A stretch of 64,000 bases of DNA from CAWGMT01 sp963823675 (GCA_963823675.1 CAWGMT010000014.1:1-64000), one strand, 5' to 3'; shown: positions 37,919-47,991, counted from the first letter of the stretch. Translations and numbers: made by a program. Notes: generated from the sequence alone by a model not told the origin.

Positions 37919-38862
37919 TCAGGGTGGATCGCGATCGGTGCGGCCCAGTTCGAACAGCATGCGCTCGGCCGTGGCTTCCATCCCCTTATCTCCCGACGTC
38001 GCAAGCTGCCGCAGGACGGGAATCGCGGTGTGGCCCTTCCCCAGCTTGATCAGCGATTCCGCCGCGTCGAGGCGCTCGGCGCCGGACGAGCTTTGCAACG
38101 CCGCTTCGATCATGGCGGCGCCTCGCGGTCCGGTATTCCGAGCTGGACAAGCGCCGCCGCGCCCAGATACGCTCCCAGAACATAGTCGCCTTTCGCCATC
38201 TTCCGCAAATCGGGCTCGAGGTCCTTGGGAATGGTTCTCGCCATGATCAGCCACCCCAAGGCGCCCATGCGGAGACTACCGTTTTCCTCACGGACCAGCC
38301 GGGCCATCGCGGGAAGAGATCGCCGCCCCTGGCCGAAGACGTAGAGCGCGCGGCCAGCCTCAAGGCGAACTTGCGGTTTGGGGTCCTCAAGCGCGGCAAC
38401 CGCCGCCGCTACGAGCGGGTCGGCCTCAGGTGAACCGCGCACCGGAAACCGCTCCATGGCGAAGAGCGCTGCCACACGAACGTGCGGATCCTTGTCCTTC
38501 GTGAGGCCGCTCAGCAAAGGGAGGACCTCCCCGGCATGATCGCGCCGCTGGGTCAAAGCCATCGCCGCGGAGGAACGGACAAACGCATCCGGGTCGTCAA
38601 TCGCCCCAAGCAAGATCCGGTACGCTTCTTCTCGTTCCCATGGCGGCAACGACTTGGGGTCGGCAAGGATCTCGACAGCACTCAACCGCGTGAACCACGA
38701 ATTGGCCGCTCGCAATTGTCTGGCCGACCGCCTCACCGGGCTCAAGCTCCGGTAAATCTCGACTCCGAGACCACAAAAAACGGCGCACACGGCGACCGCG
38801 ATTAACAACGTGCGAAGTCGAATTCCTCGGTGTCTTCCTTGCCTTAACAAAGTCCCCTCCAC
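37919..38862 (-). CDS. HEAT-repeat domain protein with N-terminal membrane anchor, one frame break
   Basis: It starts at the GTG at 38862, only 2 nt after the ligA stop, so the two are probably co-transcribed. Residues about 17-35 (LRTLLIAVAVCAVFCGLGV) form a membrane anchor. HEAT-type helices follow: AYRILLGAIDDPDAFVRSSA, LTKDKDPHVRVAALFAMERF, ALEDPKPQVRLEAGRALYVF. A frame break near 38120 (after GIPDREAPP) moves the last repeats into another frame, which continues as ALQSSSGAERLDAAESLIKL and ATAERMLFELGR. HEAT proteins act as protein-binding scaffolds. No partner can be named. Confidence 0.75.
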
Positions 38863-38864
38863 AC

Positions 38865-40887
38865 TCAGGAGATCTCCGCCATCCGTTCAAAATCGGCCTC
38901 GTCGATGACAGGCACGCCGAGCTGCCTGGCCTTGTCGAGCTTGCTGCCGGCCTTTTCGCCGGCCAGGACGTAGCTGGTGACCTTCGATACCGAGCCGCTC
39001 ACCTTGCCGCCACGTTCCTTGATCAGGGCCTCGGCCTCGGCCCGTTCGCGTTTCGGCAGCGTGCCGGTCAGGACGAACGTCTTGCCCGCGAAGACCAGCT
39101 TGCCCGCTTTGGCCGCCGCCGGACGCAGCGGCTCGGGCCGCACGCCAACCGCCGCCAGGTCGTCAAGCAGGTTGCGGTTTTCGGGTTCTTGAAAGTATTC
39201 GTGAATGCTCCGCGCCACGATCGGGCCGACCTCCGGGATCGATTCGAGATCGGCCAGCGACAGCGCGCGCAGCTTCTCGATCGTTTGCACCCGCTCGGCG
39301 ATGATCTCGGCCATGCGCGTGCCGACGTGGCGGATCGTCAAGCCGGTGATCAGGCGGTCGAGCGTCCGATGCTTGCTCTCCTCGATCGCCCGCACCAGAT
39401 TCTCCGCAGACTTCTTGCCCATCCGCTCGAGGTCGGCCAGAACGGGCGCTTCCAGGCGATAGAGATCGGCCAGGCTCTTGACCAGTCCTTTCTGCACCAG
39501 TTGGTCGATCAGTTTCTCGCCCAGCCCGTCGATATCCATGGCGTCGCGGTGGGCGTACCAGTGCAGCCATTCCTTGAGCTGGTCCGGGCAGCGCGAGGGC
39601 GGGTTGGTGCAGTAATAGTCAACCTCGTCGCCCGAGCGTTCCACCGGGGCGCCACAGCTCGGGCATTTCTTGGGGAAGTGAAAATAGGTTTCGGTGCCTT
39701 TGCGTGCGTCGGTCTCGACGCGGACGACCTGGGGGATGATCTCGCCGGCTTTCTGGATGACGACGGCGTCGCCGATCTTGATGTCCTTGCGCTCGAGCTC
39801 GTCGGCGTTGTGCAGACTGGCCCGCTTGACTGTGGTGCCGGCGAGCACGACGGGCTCGAGCTCGGCCACCGGCGTGATCTTGCCGGTCTTGCCCACCTGG
39901 ACGTGAATGCCCAAGAGCCGCGTGACGGCCTGCTCGGCCTCATACTTGAAGGCGATGGTCCAGCGCGGGCTTTTGCTCCGCGCGCCGAAGCGATCGCGCT
40001 GGCCCAGGTCGTCGACCTTCACGACCAGTCCGTCGGTCTGAAAATCGAGCTTGTTGCGCTCGTCGTTCCAGCGCTGGGCGTGCTCGATCACCTCTTCGAT
40101 CGAATCGTAGCAGGCCGTGTAGGGGCTGACCGGGATCCCCCATCGCTTCATGAGCTGGGTCATCGCGTAATAGGAAGGCTCCTCGATGCCTTCGTATTCA
40201 CCCAGCCCATGCGACACGAAGCGCAGCCGGCGCTGGGCCACGATCCTGGAATCGAGCATCTTGAGCGTGCCGGCGGTCGAGTTTCGGGGGTTGGCGAAAG
40301 GCACTTCGAGAGCAGCGCGGCGCAATTCATTGAGCCGGACCAGTTCGGAGTTGGTCATATACACCTCGCCGCGCACTTCCAGAAGCGGCGCGGAGCAGCG
40401 CTGCAAGGAGAGCGGGATCTCGCGGACCGTTCTCAAATTGGCGGTGATGTCGTCGCCGCGCTCGCCGTCGCCGCGGGTCGAGCCGAGGACCATGATGCCC
40501 TTCTCGTAGCGAAGCGATACGGCGACGCCGTTGAACTTTGAGCTCGACCACGTACCGGACCTTCTCGCCAGGATTGAGCCCCTTGCGCACCCGCACATCC
40601 CACTCCTTGACCTCCTCGTAGGAATAGGTGTTGTCGATCGAAAGCATCGGCACCGCGTGGCGCACCGTCGCGAACCCTTCGAGCGGCTGGCCGCCGACGC
40701 GCTGGGTGGGGCTGTCGGCGGTGACCAGCTCGGGATATTGGGCCTCGAGCTCGGCCAGGCGGGCCATCATCCGGTCAAATTCCCGGTCGCTGATCTCCGG
40801 CTTGGCCTCCACGTGATAGAGATAGTTGTGGCGGTTCAGCTCGGAATGGAGCTGAGCGACCTCGCGCTCGATTTGCTTGCTTGCCAT
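38865..40887 (-). CDS. ligA: NAD-dependent DNA ligase LigA, frame break at the KxDG motif
   Basis: It seals nicked DNA using NAD+ in replication and repair. Start is the ATG at 40887 (MASKQIEREV). The domains are in standard order. Domain Ia has YLYHVEAKPEISDREFD. The adenylation domain has TRGDGERGDDIT, PLLEVRGEVYM, FANPRNSTAGTLKMLDS and FQTDGLVVKVD. The OB-fold follows, then a four-Cys zinc finger (CPSCGAPVERSGDEVDYYC and CPDQ), HhH repeats (LADLESIPEVGPIVARSIHE) and a C-terminal BRCT domain (GKTFVLTGTLPKRERAEAEA). Length is about 674 codons, normal for the family. Near 40535 the KxDG active-site motif is disrupted: the sequence reads VELK in one frame and continues as FNGVAVSLRYE in the next. 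The enzyme is normally essential, so a sequencing error is the likeliest cause. Confidence 0.95.
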
Positions 40888-41019
40888 GGACGTTGCCTCG
40901 AAGTCGCGGTTCACGATTCCGGGACGGAAAGCGGCCTTCCTCCTGGCACGGACGGAGTCTCGCCCTCCCAGAATCACAAGGAGCCTGGCCGATCCATCAC
41001 TGGCTCAGTGTAGCGGAAA

Positions 41020-41470
41020 TCAGCTCCGGTCGTCGTGGGTAATCTGGAATCGCACCAGGGAACCTGGAGCCTTGAGATCCACGAGTTTCCGCTGAAAGTT
41101 CGATCTCCGCCGTTGGCGCGAGGCGGTTGGCTTCCTCGCTCGAGCGGTTCGCTTCCTCGCTCGACAAAACGGCGCGCTTCCGAAGAGCTGGTCCGCCAGG
41201 TCGCAGCCGTCGATGTACTTCGACACGACGTAGCAGAGACCGTCCTGCGTTCTGCCGACATCGTAAACCGGAACGATGCTGGGATGATCGAGCTTGGCAA
41301 GGGCGCGGTCCTCGGCCAGATAGGCACTGGCATCGCCGGGATTGCAGATGCGCTCGCGGTTGGGCACCTTGATCGCGACCGGGCGATCGAGATCATCGTC
41401 CTGCGCGATTCACCAGCGAGCGGAATTGCTCGCGCGTGGGGTCAGGCCGTCTGGCGCGATCGGCTGCGCC
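41020..41470 (-). pseudogene. Ser/Thr protein kinase fragment
   Basis: About 110 residues resemble the N-lobe of planctomycete kinases: RPVAIKVPNRERI, AEDRALAKLDHPSIVPVYDV and GLCYVVSKYIDGCDLADQL. The G-loop, the catalytic HRD loop and DFG are all missing. After the hinge region the frame dissolves into Arg-rich sequence. It lies between ligA and a small membrane gene and is probably a remnant of a deleted kinase gene. Confidence 0.65.
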
Positions 41471-41608
41471 TGATCAACGGGCCGATCAGTCGGATCCGAC
41501 GGATCGATCGGATCCGCGGCGTCGGCCAGCCCGGGCAGCGTACCGAGCGTTGACTTTGTTCTGAATCGCCACCCCTTCCTTCACCGCGCACGTGGCGAAA
41601 CCCAGTCT

Positions 41609-41926
41609 TCAGTGGGGCGGGACCCCGTGCCCGCCGCGTTGCCTCGACGCACGTGGCGAGAACCAGTGGTCGGTCGCCATCGCGGTGATGCCCGATATCA
41701 ACATGACCCCGAATTCGACAGCCAGCGCCAGCGGCCCGTTGCGGTCGAGCCAACTGGCCATTGCCACCGAGCGCGCGGCCATCGGCCCCCGGTTCGGATC
41801 GGGCTCGAGAACGTACAGACTGACCAAATAGCCCAGCACGGTCAGCACGAAAAGGGCGCTCGTTCCCAAGAGGACCACGAAGAACGGATTGGCGAAAACC
41901 TCGAGTTTGCGCGGCTGTGCGGTCAT
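41609..41926 (-). CDS. Small membrane protein of unknown function
   Basis: About 105 residues from the ATG at 41926 (MTAQPRKLEV); an upstream in-frame ATG at 41965 adds 13 residues. Two hydrophobic segments are visible: FFVVLLGTSALFVLTVLGYL (about 13-32) and LALAVEFGVMLISGITAMA (about 68-86). Between them lies a charged loop (EPDPNRGPMAARSVAMASWL). It resembles short planctomycete inner-membrane proteins of unknown role. The last residues run into a repeat-like segment (CAGTGGGGCGGG type), so the C-terminus may have been altered by an insertion. Confidence 0.6.
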   Translation of the reverse strand: MTAQPRKLEVFANPFFVVLLGTSALFVLTVLGYLVSLYVLEPDPNRGPMAARSVAMASWLDRNGPLALAVEFGVMLISGITAMATDHWFSPRASRQRGGHGVPPH

Positions 41927-41972
41927 GTGGAATCGGTTTCTCCCAGCGGCACAACTCGACGCCAAGCGCCGG

Positions 41973-42050
41973 TTAACCCGGAGCCAGCGGCGACGGCGAC
42001 CGTCTTCGCAAAGGGATTACGTAACGCCGTCGCCGTTGGCTCCGGGTTAA
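41973..42050. repeat. Inverted repeat with 26-bp arms (TTAACCCGGAGCCAGCGGCG type)
   Basis: Arms at 41973-41998 and 42025-42050 are reverse complements with one mismatch and a 26-nt loop. It sits in the gap after ndk and before the small membrane gene and may work as a transcription terminator. It looks like a dispersed REP-type element. Confidence 0.75.
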
Positions 42051-42090
42051 ACAGATCGCGCGGCTGTGGTTCCCTTGCGCCGTCATCCGA

Positions 42091-42546
42091 TCACGTACCG
42101 CCCGAGACCCACTCGGACGCGGCCAGTGCGTAATCGACCAGCTCTTCGGGCCGGAACCAGAGCGCAATTTCGCGCTGGGCCGATTCGGGGCCGTCGCTGC
42201 CGTGTACCAAATTGTTTTGCTTGCTGATCGAGAAATCGCCGCGGATCGTCCCCGGCGCGGCGGCCGCGCCGTTGGTCGCGCCGAGCATCGTACGCACGAC
42301 GGCGATCGCCTCGTTTCCTTCCAGGACGCCGACGATCACCGGCGTGCTGGTGATGAAGCTGATCAACCCCTCGAAAAACGGCTTGCCCAGATGCTCGGCA
42401 TAGTGCTTCTCGGCCAGGGCGCGATCGACCTGGATCAGCTTGAGCGCCGCAATGCGCAAGCCCTTGACCTCGAACCGCTCGAGAATCGCGCCGACCAAGC
42501 GGCGCTGCACACAATCCGGCTTACAGATGATCAGAGTGCGTTGCAT
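42091..42546 (-). CDS. ndk: Nucleoside diphosphate kinase
   Basis: 151 residues from the ATG at 42546 (MQRTLIICKPDCVQRRLVG), the normal length for the family. It transfers the gamma phosphate from ATP to other nucleoside diphosphates through a phosphohistidine. The active-site motif is seen as NLVHGSDGPESAQREI, with His the phosphorylated residue. The substrate segments IRGDFSISKQNN and GAAAAPGTIRGDF are intact. It is last in a minus-strand run behind cysK and the M67 protease gene. Confidence 0.95.
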   Translation of the reverse strand: MQRTLIICKPDCVQRRLVGAILERFEVKGLRIAALKLIQVDRALAEKHYAEHLGKPFFEGLISFITSTPVIVGVLEGNEAIAVVRTMLGATNGAAAAPGTIRGDFSISKQNNLVHGSDGPESAQREIALWFRPEELVDYALAASEWVSGGT

Positions 42547-43062
42547 GGAACTCAAAGTCTTTTCCTGTTTGGTGATGAGTGAAGCACGCTGTGCAAGTTT
42601 AGTGCTCTCGATCACGGCTTGCAATCTCAAGCTCCAGACTTCGCTCGCGTCGGTTGGCGGGCCGATCTGGCAGCCGATTTCTTCGAACCGCCAGATGCGC
42701 ACAGTCGGTGGCTCGCCCAGGAGCGAGACGATGATGCGGGGAACCAGGCCCCAGCGGTTTTCCTCGAGGTCGGTGCGGCTGGGAATCGCCAGCGCGCGGA
42801 TGCGAGTGGTAGATCGCCAGGACCTCGGCGCCCCGCTCGCGGAGCTCCCGGACGGCCGCAAATAGATCGCGGCGATCGGCTTCATAACGTGTCTCGCTGG
42901 CGGCGGCGTTGCGCAAGGGGTGGAACGAAGAGACCAAAGGCGCGACGCCGCCCAGAATGCCGCAACATTCCCGGGCGCCTCACGCTGGCAGTGAGCCACC
43001 ATCGCGTCGTGAATATCGCGCGGAATCTCAAGCGGCGATGTCGGTCTACCGTCGGCCGTCAT
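42547..43062 (-). CDS. JAMM/M67-family metalloprotease (Mec-like), two frame breaks
   Basis: It starts at 43062 (MTADGRPTSPLEIPRDIHDA), 14 nt after the cysK stop. Joining three frames gives a JAB/MPN core: ECCGILGGVAPLVSSFHPLR, YEADRRDLFAAVRELRERG, AEVLAIYHSHPRA, then AIPSRTDLEENRWGLVPR. The zinc motif HSHP-x(6)-S-x-x-D is complete once frame breaks near 42970 and 42792 are repaired. The last frame has no stop before the ndk ATG, so the 3' end is uncertain. Relatives such as mycobacterial Mec cut a cysteinyl adduct from the sulfur carrier CysO next to a cysteine synthase. The position behind cysK supports that role, but no carrier gene is seen here. Confidence 0.75.
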
Positions 43063-43076
43063 GGAGGCCAGATCCG

Positions 43077-44057
<981 letters not shown>

Positions 44058-44165
44058 CCTCCTTGGGTCTTGCGTACAATTTCAGATCGGCCATGCGGGC
44101 CGGCCAATTTGGTTAATGCGAGTAATCCTACCAGAAACCCGCGCCGGCCGCCGCATCGGATCTGA

Positions 44166-44201
44166 CCGATCGGTCGGATCGGTCGGATCGGTCAGATCGG
44201 T
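44166..44201. repeat. Four tandem 9-bp repeats (CGGATCGGT type)
   Basis: Copies read CCGATCGGT, CGGATCGGT, CGGATCGGT and CAGATCGGT in the spacer between cysK and the cyclase gene. No function is evident. Confidence 0.75.
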
Positions 44202-44220
44202 CGCGGCGGCCGGATAAGTG

Positions 44221-44283
44221 GCAACTGGCAACTGACAACTGATAACTGACAACCGACAACCGACAACTGAAAACTGAAAACTG
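44221..44283. repeat. Nine tandem 7-bp repeats (ACAACTG type)
   Basis: Nine heptamers in a row (GCAACTG twice, ACAACTG, ATAACTG, ACAACCG twice, ACAACTG, AAAACTG twice) end 5 bp before the cyclase stop codon. It is a simple-sequence repeat with period 7, prone to slippage. Confidence 0.85.
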
Positions 44284-44287
44284 AGAA

Positions 44288-45406
44288 CTATCGCAGAGCG
44301 ATCGGCCGCAGCGCAAATCCCGCCGCCGCCCCCTTGATCTTGTTGACGGTGGCGATGTAGCAGAATGTGTAAGCCTTGGCCTGGCTCAGGCCCTCTAGAT
44401 ACTGGAATTCGCCCAGGTGAACGCCCTGTTCGACAAGCAGGTAGCGATGCACCGGGATGATCGTGTCGGGCGCATCGGGCGGCGGGCTCACCTCGTAGCC
44501 GCTGGTATCCGAGCCGACCATGATGGCGCCCTGATCCTCGACCAACCACCGCGTCGCTTCGAGGTCGGGACCGGCCGAATCATGCTCGGCAATCGTGGCG
44601 TGGTCGGCTCCATCGGTGCCCCAGAATCGGCCCGTGCCGGTCCGCACCAGCACGACATCTCCCGGCGCCAGGCTCACGCCTTCCCAGGCGAGCGCATCTT
44701 TCAGGTCGCCGGCCGAGATTCGCGTGTGCCCCGGCAGGGCATCGACCTTCTTGTAGGCTGCGACATCGATCAAAACACCCCGCGCGACGATTGGCGGGAT
44801 CGTGGCCGCATCGCACTTGCGCGGGCCCCAGTCGCTGCCCCAGTCCGACTCCTTGAAGCCGTTGTACCAGTGAAAGTCCAGGCCGGCCGTGATATGGGCC
44901 AGGCCGTCGATCTGGGTTGCCACATTGTCCGAGATGAACATCGCGGCGGAGTGCCAGTAGACATGGCCGGCGTTCTGAGCAGCCGGCGGTGCATCCGGGT
45001 CTTGCATCCGGTGGATCCCGTCGGGGCTGCGGAACGTGATAATCTCGCCGGGACTGTGGCCCGGCCACTTGTAACTTCGGCGGCTGTAGGTCATCCCCAG
45101 GTCATACACCTCGCCGCGCGTCGCCGATGCCAGCGCGGCCGCCCGCGATTCGCTGGAAAGTGCATTCAGCGAGCCGACCTCGTCATCCTGGCCCCAGATC
45201 CAGCCCCATCCTTTGCCCTTCCGCCATCCGCGAATGGCAGCCGACTGAGCCGGCGCAGCCTGAGCCGGTGCCGAACCCGCCGCCGCGAGCCGGCCTGGCT
45301 CGGCCATGGCCTCGCCCCGTCCGCCAAAAATCACCACGGCCAGGGCGCCCGGCGCCGCGCCAAGCCCCAAAAGCAAGATCGCCCGACCGCGCCGCCGTGC
45401 CTTCAT
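44288..45406 (-). CDS. Secreted cyclase-family (kynurenine formamidase-like) hydrolase
   Basis: 372 residues. The N-terminus MKARRRGRAILLLGLGAAPG followed by LAVVIF is a signal peptide or membrane anchor, then an Ala/Pro-rich linker. The catalytic domain has DEVGSLNALSSESRAAALA, YDLGMTYSRRSYKWPGH, the metal-site segment NVATQIDGLAHI, RGVLIDVAAYKKVDALPG, PGDVVLVRTGTGRFWG, EATRWLVEDQGAIMVGSDT and PVHRYLLVEQGVHLGEF. Family members hydrolyse cyclic amides or formamides. The usual HxGTHxD metal motif here reads with Gln in the second His position (TQIDGLAH), a variant found in one branch of the family. The substrate is unknown. It is divergent from hemQ. Confidence 0.8.
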   Translation of the reverse strand: MKARRRGRAILLLGLGAAPGALAVVIFGGRGEAMAEPGRLAAAGSAPAQAAPAQSAAIRGWRKGKGWGWIWGQDDEVGSLNALSSESRAAALASATRGEVYDLGMTYSRRSYKWPGHSPGEIITFRSPDGIHRMQDPDAPPAAQNAGHVYWHSAAMFISDNVATQIDGLAHITAGLDFHWYNGFKESDWGSDWGPRKCDAATIPPIVARGVLIDVAAYKKVDALPGHTRISAGDLKDALAWEGVSLAPGDVVLVRTGTGRFWGTDGADHATIAEHDSAGPDLEATRWLVEDQGAIMVGSDTSGYEVSPPPDAPDTIIPVHRYLLVEQGVHLGEFQYLEGLSQAKAYTFCYIATVNKIKGAAAGFALRPIALR

Positions 45407-45802
45407 ATTCCGGCCCCCCCCGCCCTGTTAAAATGCCATTCATAGCTAGTCTTTTGTCCAGTGGAGCGGCCTTTGACTCGGAATACCGCATTGGACAGAC
45501 GCGCCGCGTCAGGCCGCATTTTAGGACGCGCGGCGCGTTGCCGCAACGGTGCCGAAAGTTTCCCGGCCAGCCCTGAAAACCAGGGGCAAGATCGATTGGA
45601 GGGCAGGGGTCGGTTTGAGCCGCATCAACCGCTCAGAGAGCTTGTCTGGTTAACCTCGCTTGCCCCAACTCGCGAATAATGCGTACAATAGCGCTTTCCC
45701 GAATCGAGAATCGGGGACTTGCGACCTACAGCAGTACGGATCACGTCAGCGAGTGCCTCGGACGCGGTTCGTGCCGTTTCGCTCCCGCAGCCAAGCCCGC
45801 CC

Positions 45803-46672
45803 ATGGAAACCAAGAGTCATCCGATGCAGCCCGGTCATCGCCCTACGGCCTCGGAGCAGGTCCCAGCGACGCTCGTGCCCGAGCAGGGCTGGCACTTTCT
45901 GCATCTCTATTACCGCATTGACCGGGCTCGGCTGGCCGCTATGCCGGCTGGCGATCGCCAGCGCGGTCGCGACGAGCTCGGGCGGATTCTCGGGCGCGAG
46001 GCGGCCGGCGGGCCGGAGCAGCTCCAGTGCTTCGCCGTGCCCGGCCACAAAGCCGATTTCGGCATTGTGAGCGCCGGCTCGGATCTGAAGGCGATCCACG
46101 GGTTGCAGATGGCGCTGCAATCTTCAACGCTCGGCTGGGCGCTTCAGCCGGCTTACTCGTTTTACTCGCTCACCGAGGTATCGGAATACGTTCCCAGCTC
46201 GGAGGAGTATGCTCGGATCCTCCGCGACCGCGAAGGGTTGGACCCCGAGAGCAACATCTTCAAGGCCCGCCTGGCCACCTACACCGAGCGGCTGGGGCCG
46301 ATGAATCAGCACCGGCTCTATCCGGAGTTTCCCAACTGGCCCTGCCTTTGCTTCTATCCCATGAGCAAGATGCGGATCCCGGACCAGAACTGGTACTTGC
46401 TGCCATTCGAGAAACGTGCGGAGTTGATGGCGGGGCATGGCAAGAGTGGAATGAAGTTCGGCGGCCGGGTCTCTCAGGTGATCACCGCCGCGACCGGAGT
46501 CGACGATTGGGAGTGGGGCGTCACCCTCTGGGCCCGCAACCCGTCGTACCTCAAGGAAATCGTCTACACGATGCGCTTCGACGAAAGCTCGGCCCGCTAC
46601 GCACTCTTTGGCGACTTCTACTTCGGCTACATTTTGCCCCCCGACGAGCTGCTGGAAACGGTCCGGCTATAA
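45803..46672 (+). CDS. hemQ: HemQ, chlorite dismutase-like coproheme decarboxylase
   Basis: 289 residues from the ATG at 45803; ATG 45824 is also possible. The open frame extends to 45719 but that part lacks family similarity. HemQ converts coproheme III to heme b in the coproporphyrin-dependent pathway using peroxide. Visible landmarks are WHFLHLYYRIDRARL, SLTEVSEYVPSSEEY, the RLYPEFPNWPCLCFYPMSK segment, NWYLLPFEKRAELMAGHGKS, the proximal-helix region GMKFGGRVSQVITAATGVD, and WEWGVTLWARNPSYLKEIVY. The family match is strong through the C-terminal heme half. Two genes in the same direction follow. Confidence 0.9.
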   Translation: METKSHPMQPGHRPTASEQVPATLVPEQGWHFLHLYYRIDRARLAAMPAGDRQRGRDELGRILGREAAGGPEQLQCFAVPGHKADFGIVSAGSDLKAIHGLQMALQSSTLGWALQPAYSFYSLTEVSEYVPSSEEYARILRDREGLDPESNIFKARLATYTERLGPMNQHRLYPEFPNWPCLCFYPMSKMRIPDQNWYLLPFEKRAELMAGHGKSGMKFGGRVSQVITAATGVDDWEWGVTLWARNPSYLKEIVYTMRFDESSARYALFGDFYFGYILPPDELLETVRL

Positions 46673-46792
46673 ACGACGGCCTCGCCTTGGTTTCCGCGCC
46701 GCGCGCGGCCTTGGCGTTTGGTGGCGAGTCGGGATGACGACGATCTGATTCATGACTTCCGAATCCCCTGGTTTATGAGAACGGGCGGTACG

Positions 46793-47293
46793 ATGAGCCA
46801 GCAATCGACTAGGACCAAGCTCACCTGGCGTGAGAAGCTCAACCAGAGCAAGGGACTACCCAAGGTCGGACCGATCGGCCCGACGATGCAACGGCAGTGG
46901 GGCGAGGGAACGGTCGTCGTTCCGGCTCCCCGCGAAGTCGACGCGATCATGAAATCGGTGCCCAAGGGCAAGGTGATCACGATCCAGGAAATCCGCGCGA
47001 TGGTGGCCGAGCGTCATGGCGCGACGATCGGCTGTCCACTCACGGTCGGCATCTTTGCCTGGATCGCCGCCCACGCCGCGGAAGAGGATGTCCAAGAGCG
47101 CCGCAAGAATGCGACGCCGTACTGGCGAACTCTCAAATCGGGCGGGTTTCTCAACGAGAAGTATCCCGGCGGCGTGACGGCCCAGAAAGCCAAGCTCGAA
47201 TCCGAAGGCCACGAGATCATCGAGCGGGGCAAGAAACTGCTGGTGGCCGAATACGAACGGGCGCTCGTCGATCCCGACGAGAACGGTGAATGA
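46793..47293 (+). CDS. Alkyltransferase-like (ATL/MGMT-fold) DNA-binding protein without the acceptor cysteine
   Basis: 166 residues from the ATG at 46793 (MSQQSTRTKLTWREKLNQSK). The central part has the winged-helix layout of the MGMT C-terminal domain: VPKGKVITIQEIRAMVAE, GCPLTVGIFAWIAAHA, then TPYWRTLKSGGFLNEKYPGG, ending AKLESEGHEI. At the PCHR active site the sequence reads PYWR, so the alkyl-accepting Cys is replaced by Tyr. That fits alkyltransferase-like proteins, which bind damaged guanine and flag it for repair but do not remove the alkyl group. It overlaps the next gene (maf) by 4 nt, so translation is coupled. Confidence 0.65.
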   Translation: MSQQSTRTKLTWREKLNQSKGLPKVGPIGPTMQRQWGEGTVVVPAPREVDAIMKSVPKGKVITIQEIRAMVAERHGATIGCPLTVGIFAWIAAHAAEEDVQERRKNATPYWRTLKSGGFLNEKYPGGVTAQKAKLESEGHEIIERGKKLLVAEYERALVDPDENGE

Positions 47294-47904
47294 GCGGTCC
47301 CGCCGCTCGCGAAGGGGAGAAAAACCTGCCCGAGGTCGTGCTGGCGAGCACTTCGCCCTACCGGCCGGCGCTCCTGGAGCGCCTGTGTCTGCCCTTTCGC
47401 TGCCTGGCGCCCCGCTTTGACGAAGACGAGGTCAAAGGGCAAGAGCTTGGCCCACGCGCGCTGGCCGAGCAGCTCGCTTTTGCCAAGGCGGCGAGCCTGC
47501 TGGCGGACGAGCCCGAAGCGGCGATCATCGGCTGCGACCAGCTCGTGGCCTTCCAGGGACGGATCTTCGGCAAGCCGGGGAGTGCGGATCAGGCGGTCGA
47601 GCAGCTCAGCGCGATGGCTGGCCAAACGCACGATCTTTATACCGCGCTGGTCGTCGTGCATCGGGAGCGGGTCTTTCGTTACACCGATGTGACGACGCTC
47701 CGCATGCGGAGCCTGTCGCGGCCTGCGATAAAGCGGTACGTCTCGTCCGACCAACCGGTTGACTGTGCCGGCAGCTACAAGCTGGAATCGAGGGGAATCG
47801 TTCTGTTCGATCGCATCCAGACCGACGACCACTCCGCCATCACGGGACTGCCGCTTGTGGCCCTGGTCACGATCCTGTGCGAGCTGGGCTTCGAGATTCC
47901 GTGA
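47290..47904 (+). CDS. maf: Maf-family nucleotide pyrophosphatase
   Basis: 204 residues, starting in an ATGA overlap with the alkyltransferase-like gene. Maf/YceF proteins hydrolyse non-canonical or modified nucleoside triphosphates (m7GTP, dTTP or UTP depending on subgroup). Motifs are VVLASTSPYRPALLERL, FDEDEV with its conserved acids, IIGCDQLVAFQGRIFGKPGS, YTALVVVH, and DCAGSYKLESRGIVLFDRIQ followed by ITGLPLVALVTIL. The STSPYR start and the SYKLE segment favour the YceF (m7GTP) subgroup. Length is normal. Confidence 0.92.
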   Translation: MSGPAAREGEKNLPEVVLASTSPYRPALLERLCLPFRCLAPRFDEDEVKGQELGPRALAEQLAFAKAASLLADEPEAAIIGCDQLVAFQGRIFGKPGSADQAVEQLSAMAGQTHDLYTALVVVHRERVFRYTDVTTLRMRSLSRPAIKRYVSSDQPVDCAGSYKLESRGIVLFDRIQTDDHSAITGLPLVALVTILCELGFEIP

Positions 47905-47991
47905 AGCACCCCGTCAATCCGCCGCCAGCGCCGAACCCCGCTCGTTCAGCCCCTTGACAAAGCAATCCGCGCGGGTTGCAATCGGATTACT

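Noticed and set aside
39189..40541. 450-aa plus-strand ORF
   Set aside because: It is the antisense of ligA, whose zinc finger, HhH and BRCT domains are certain.
44160..44290. Possible CRISPR-like array from direct repeats
   Set aside because: Units are 7 and 9 bp without spacers, so they are simple tandem repeats.
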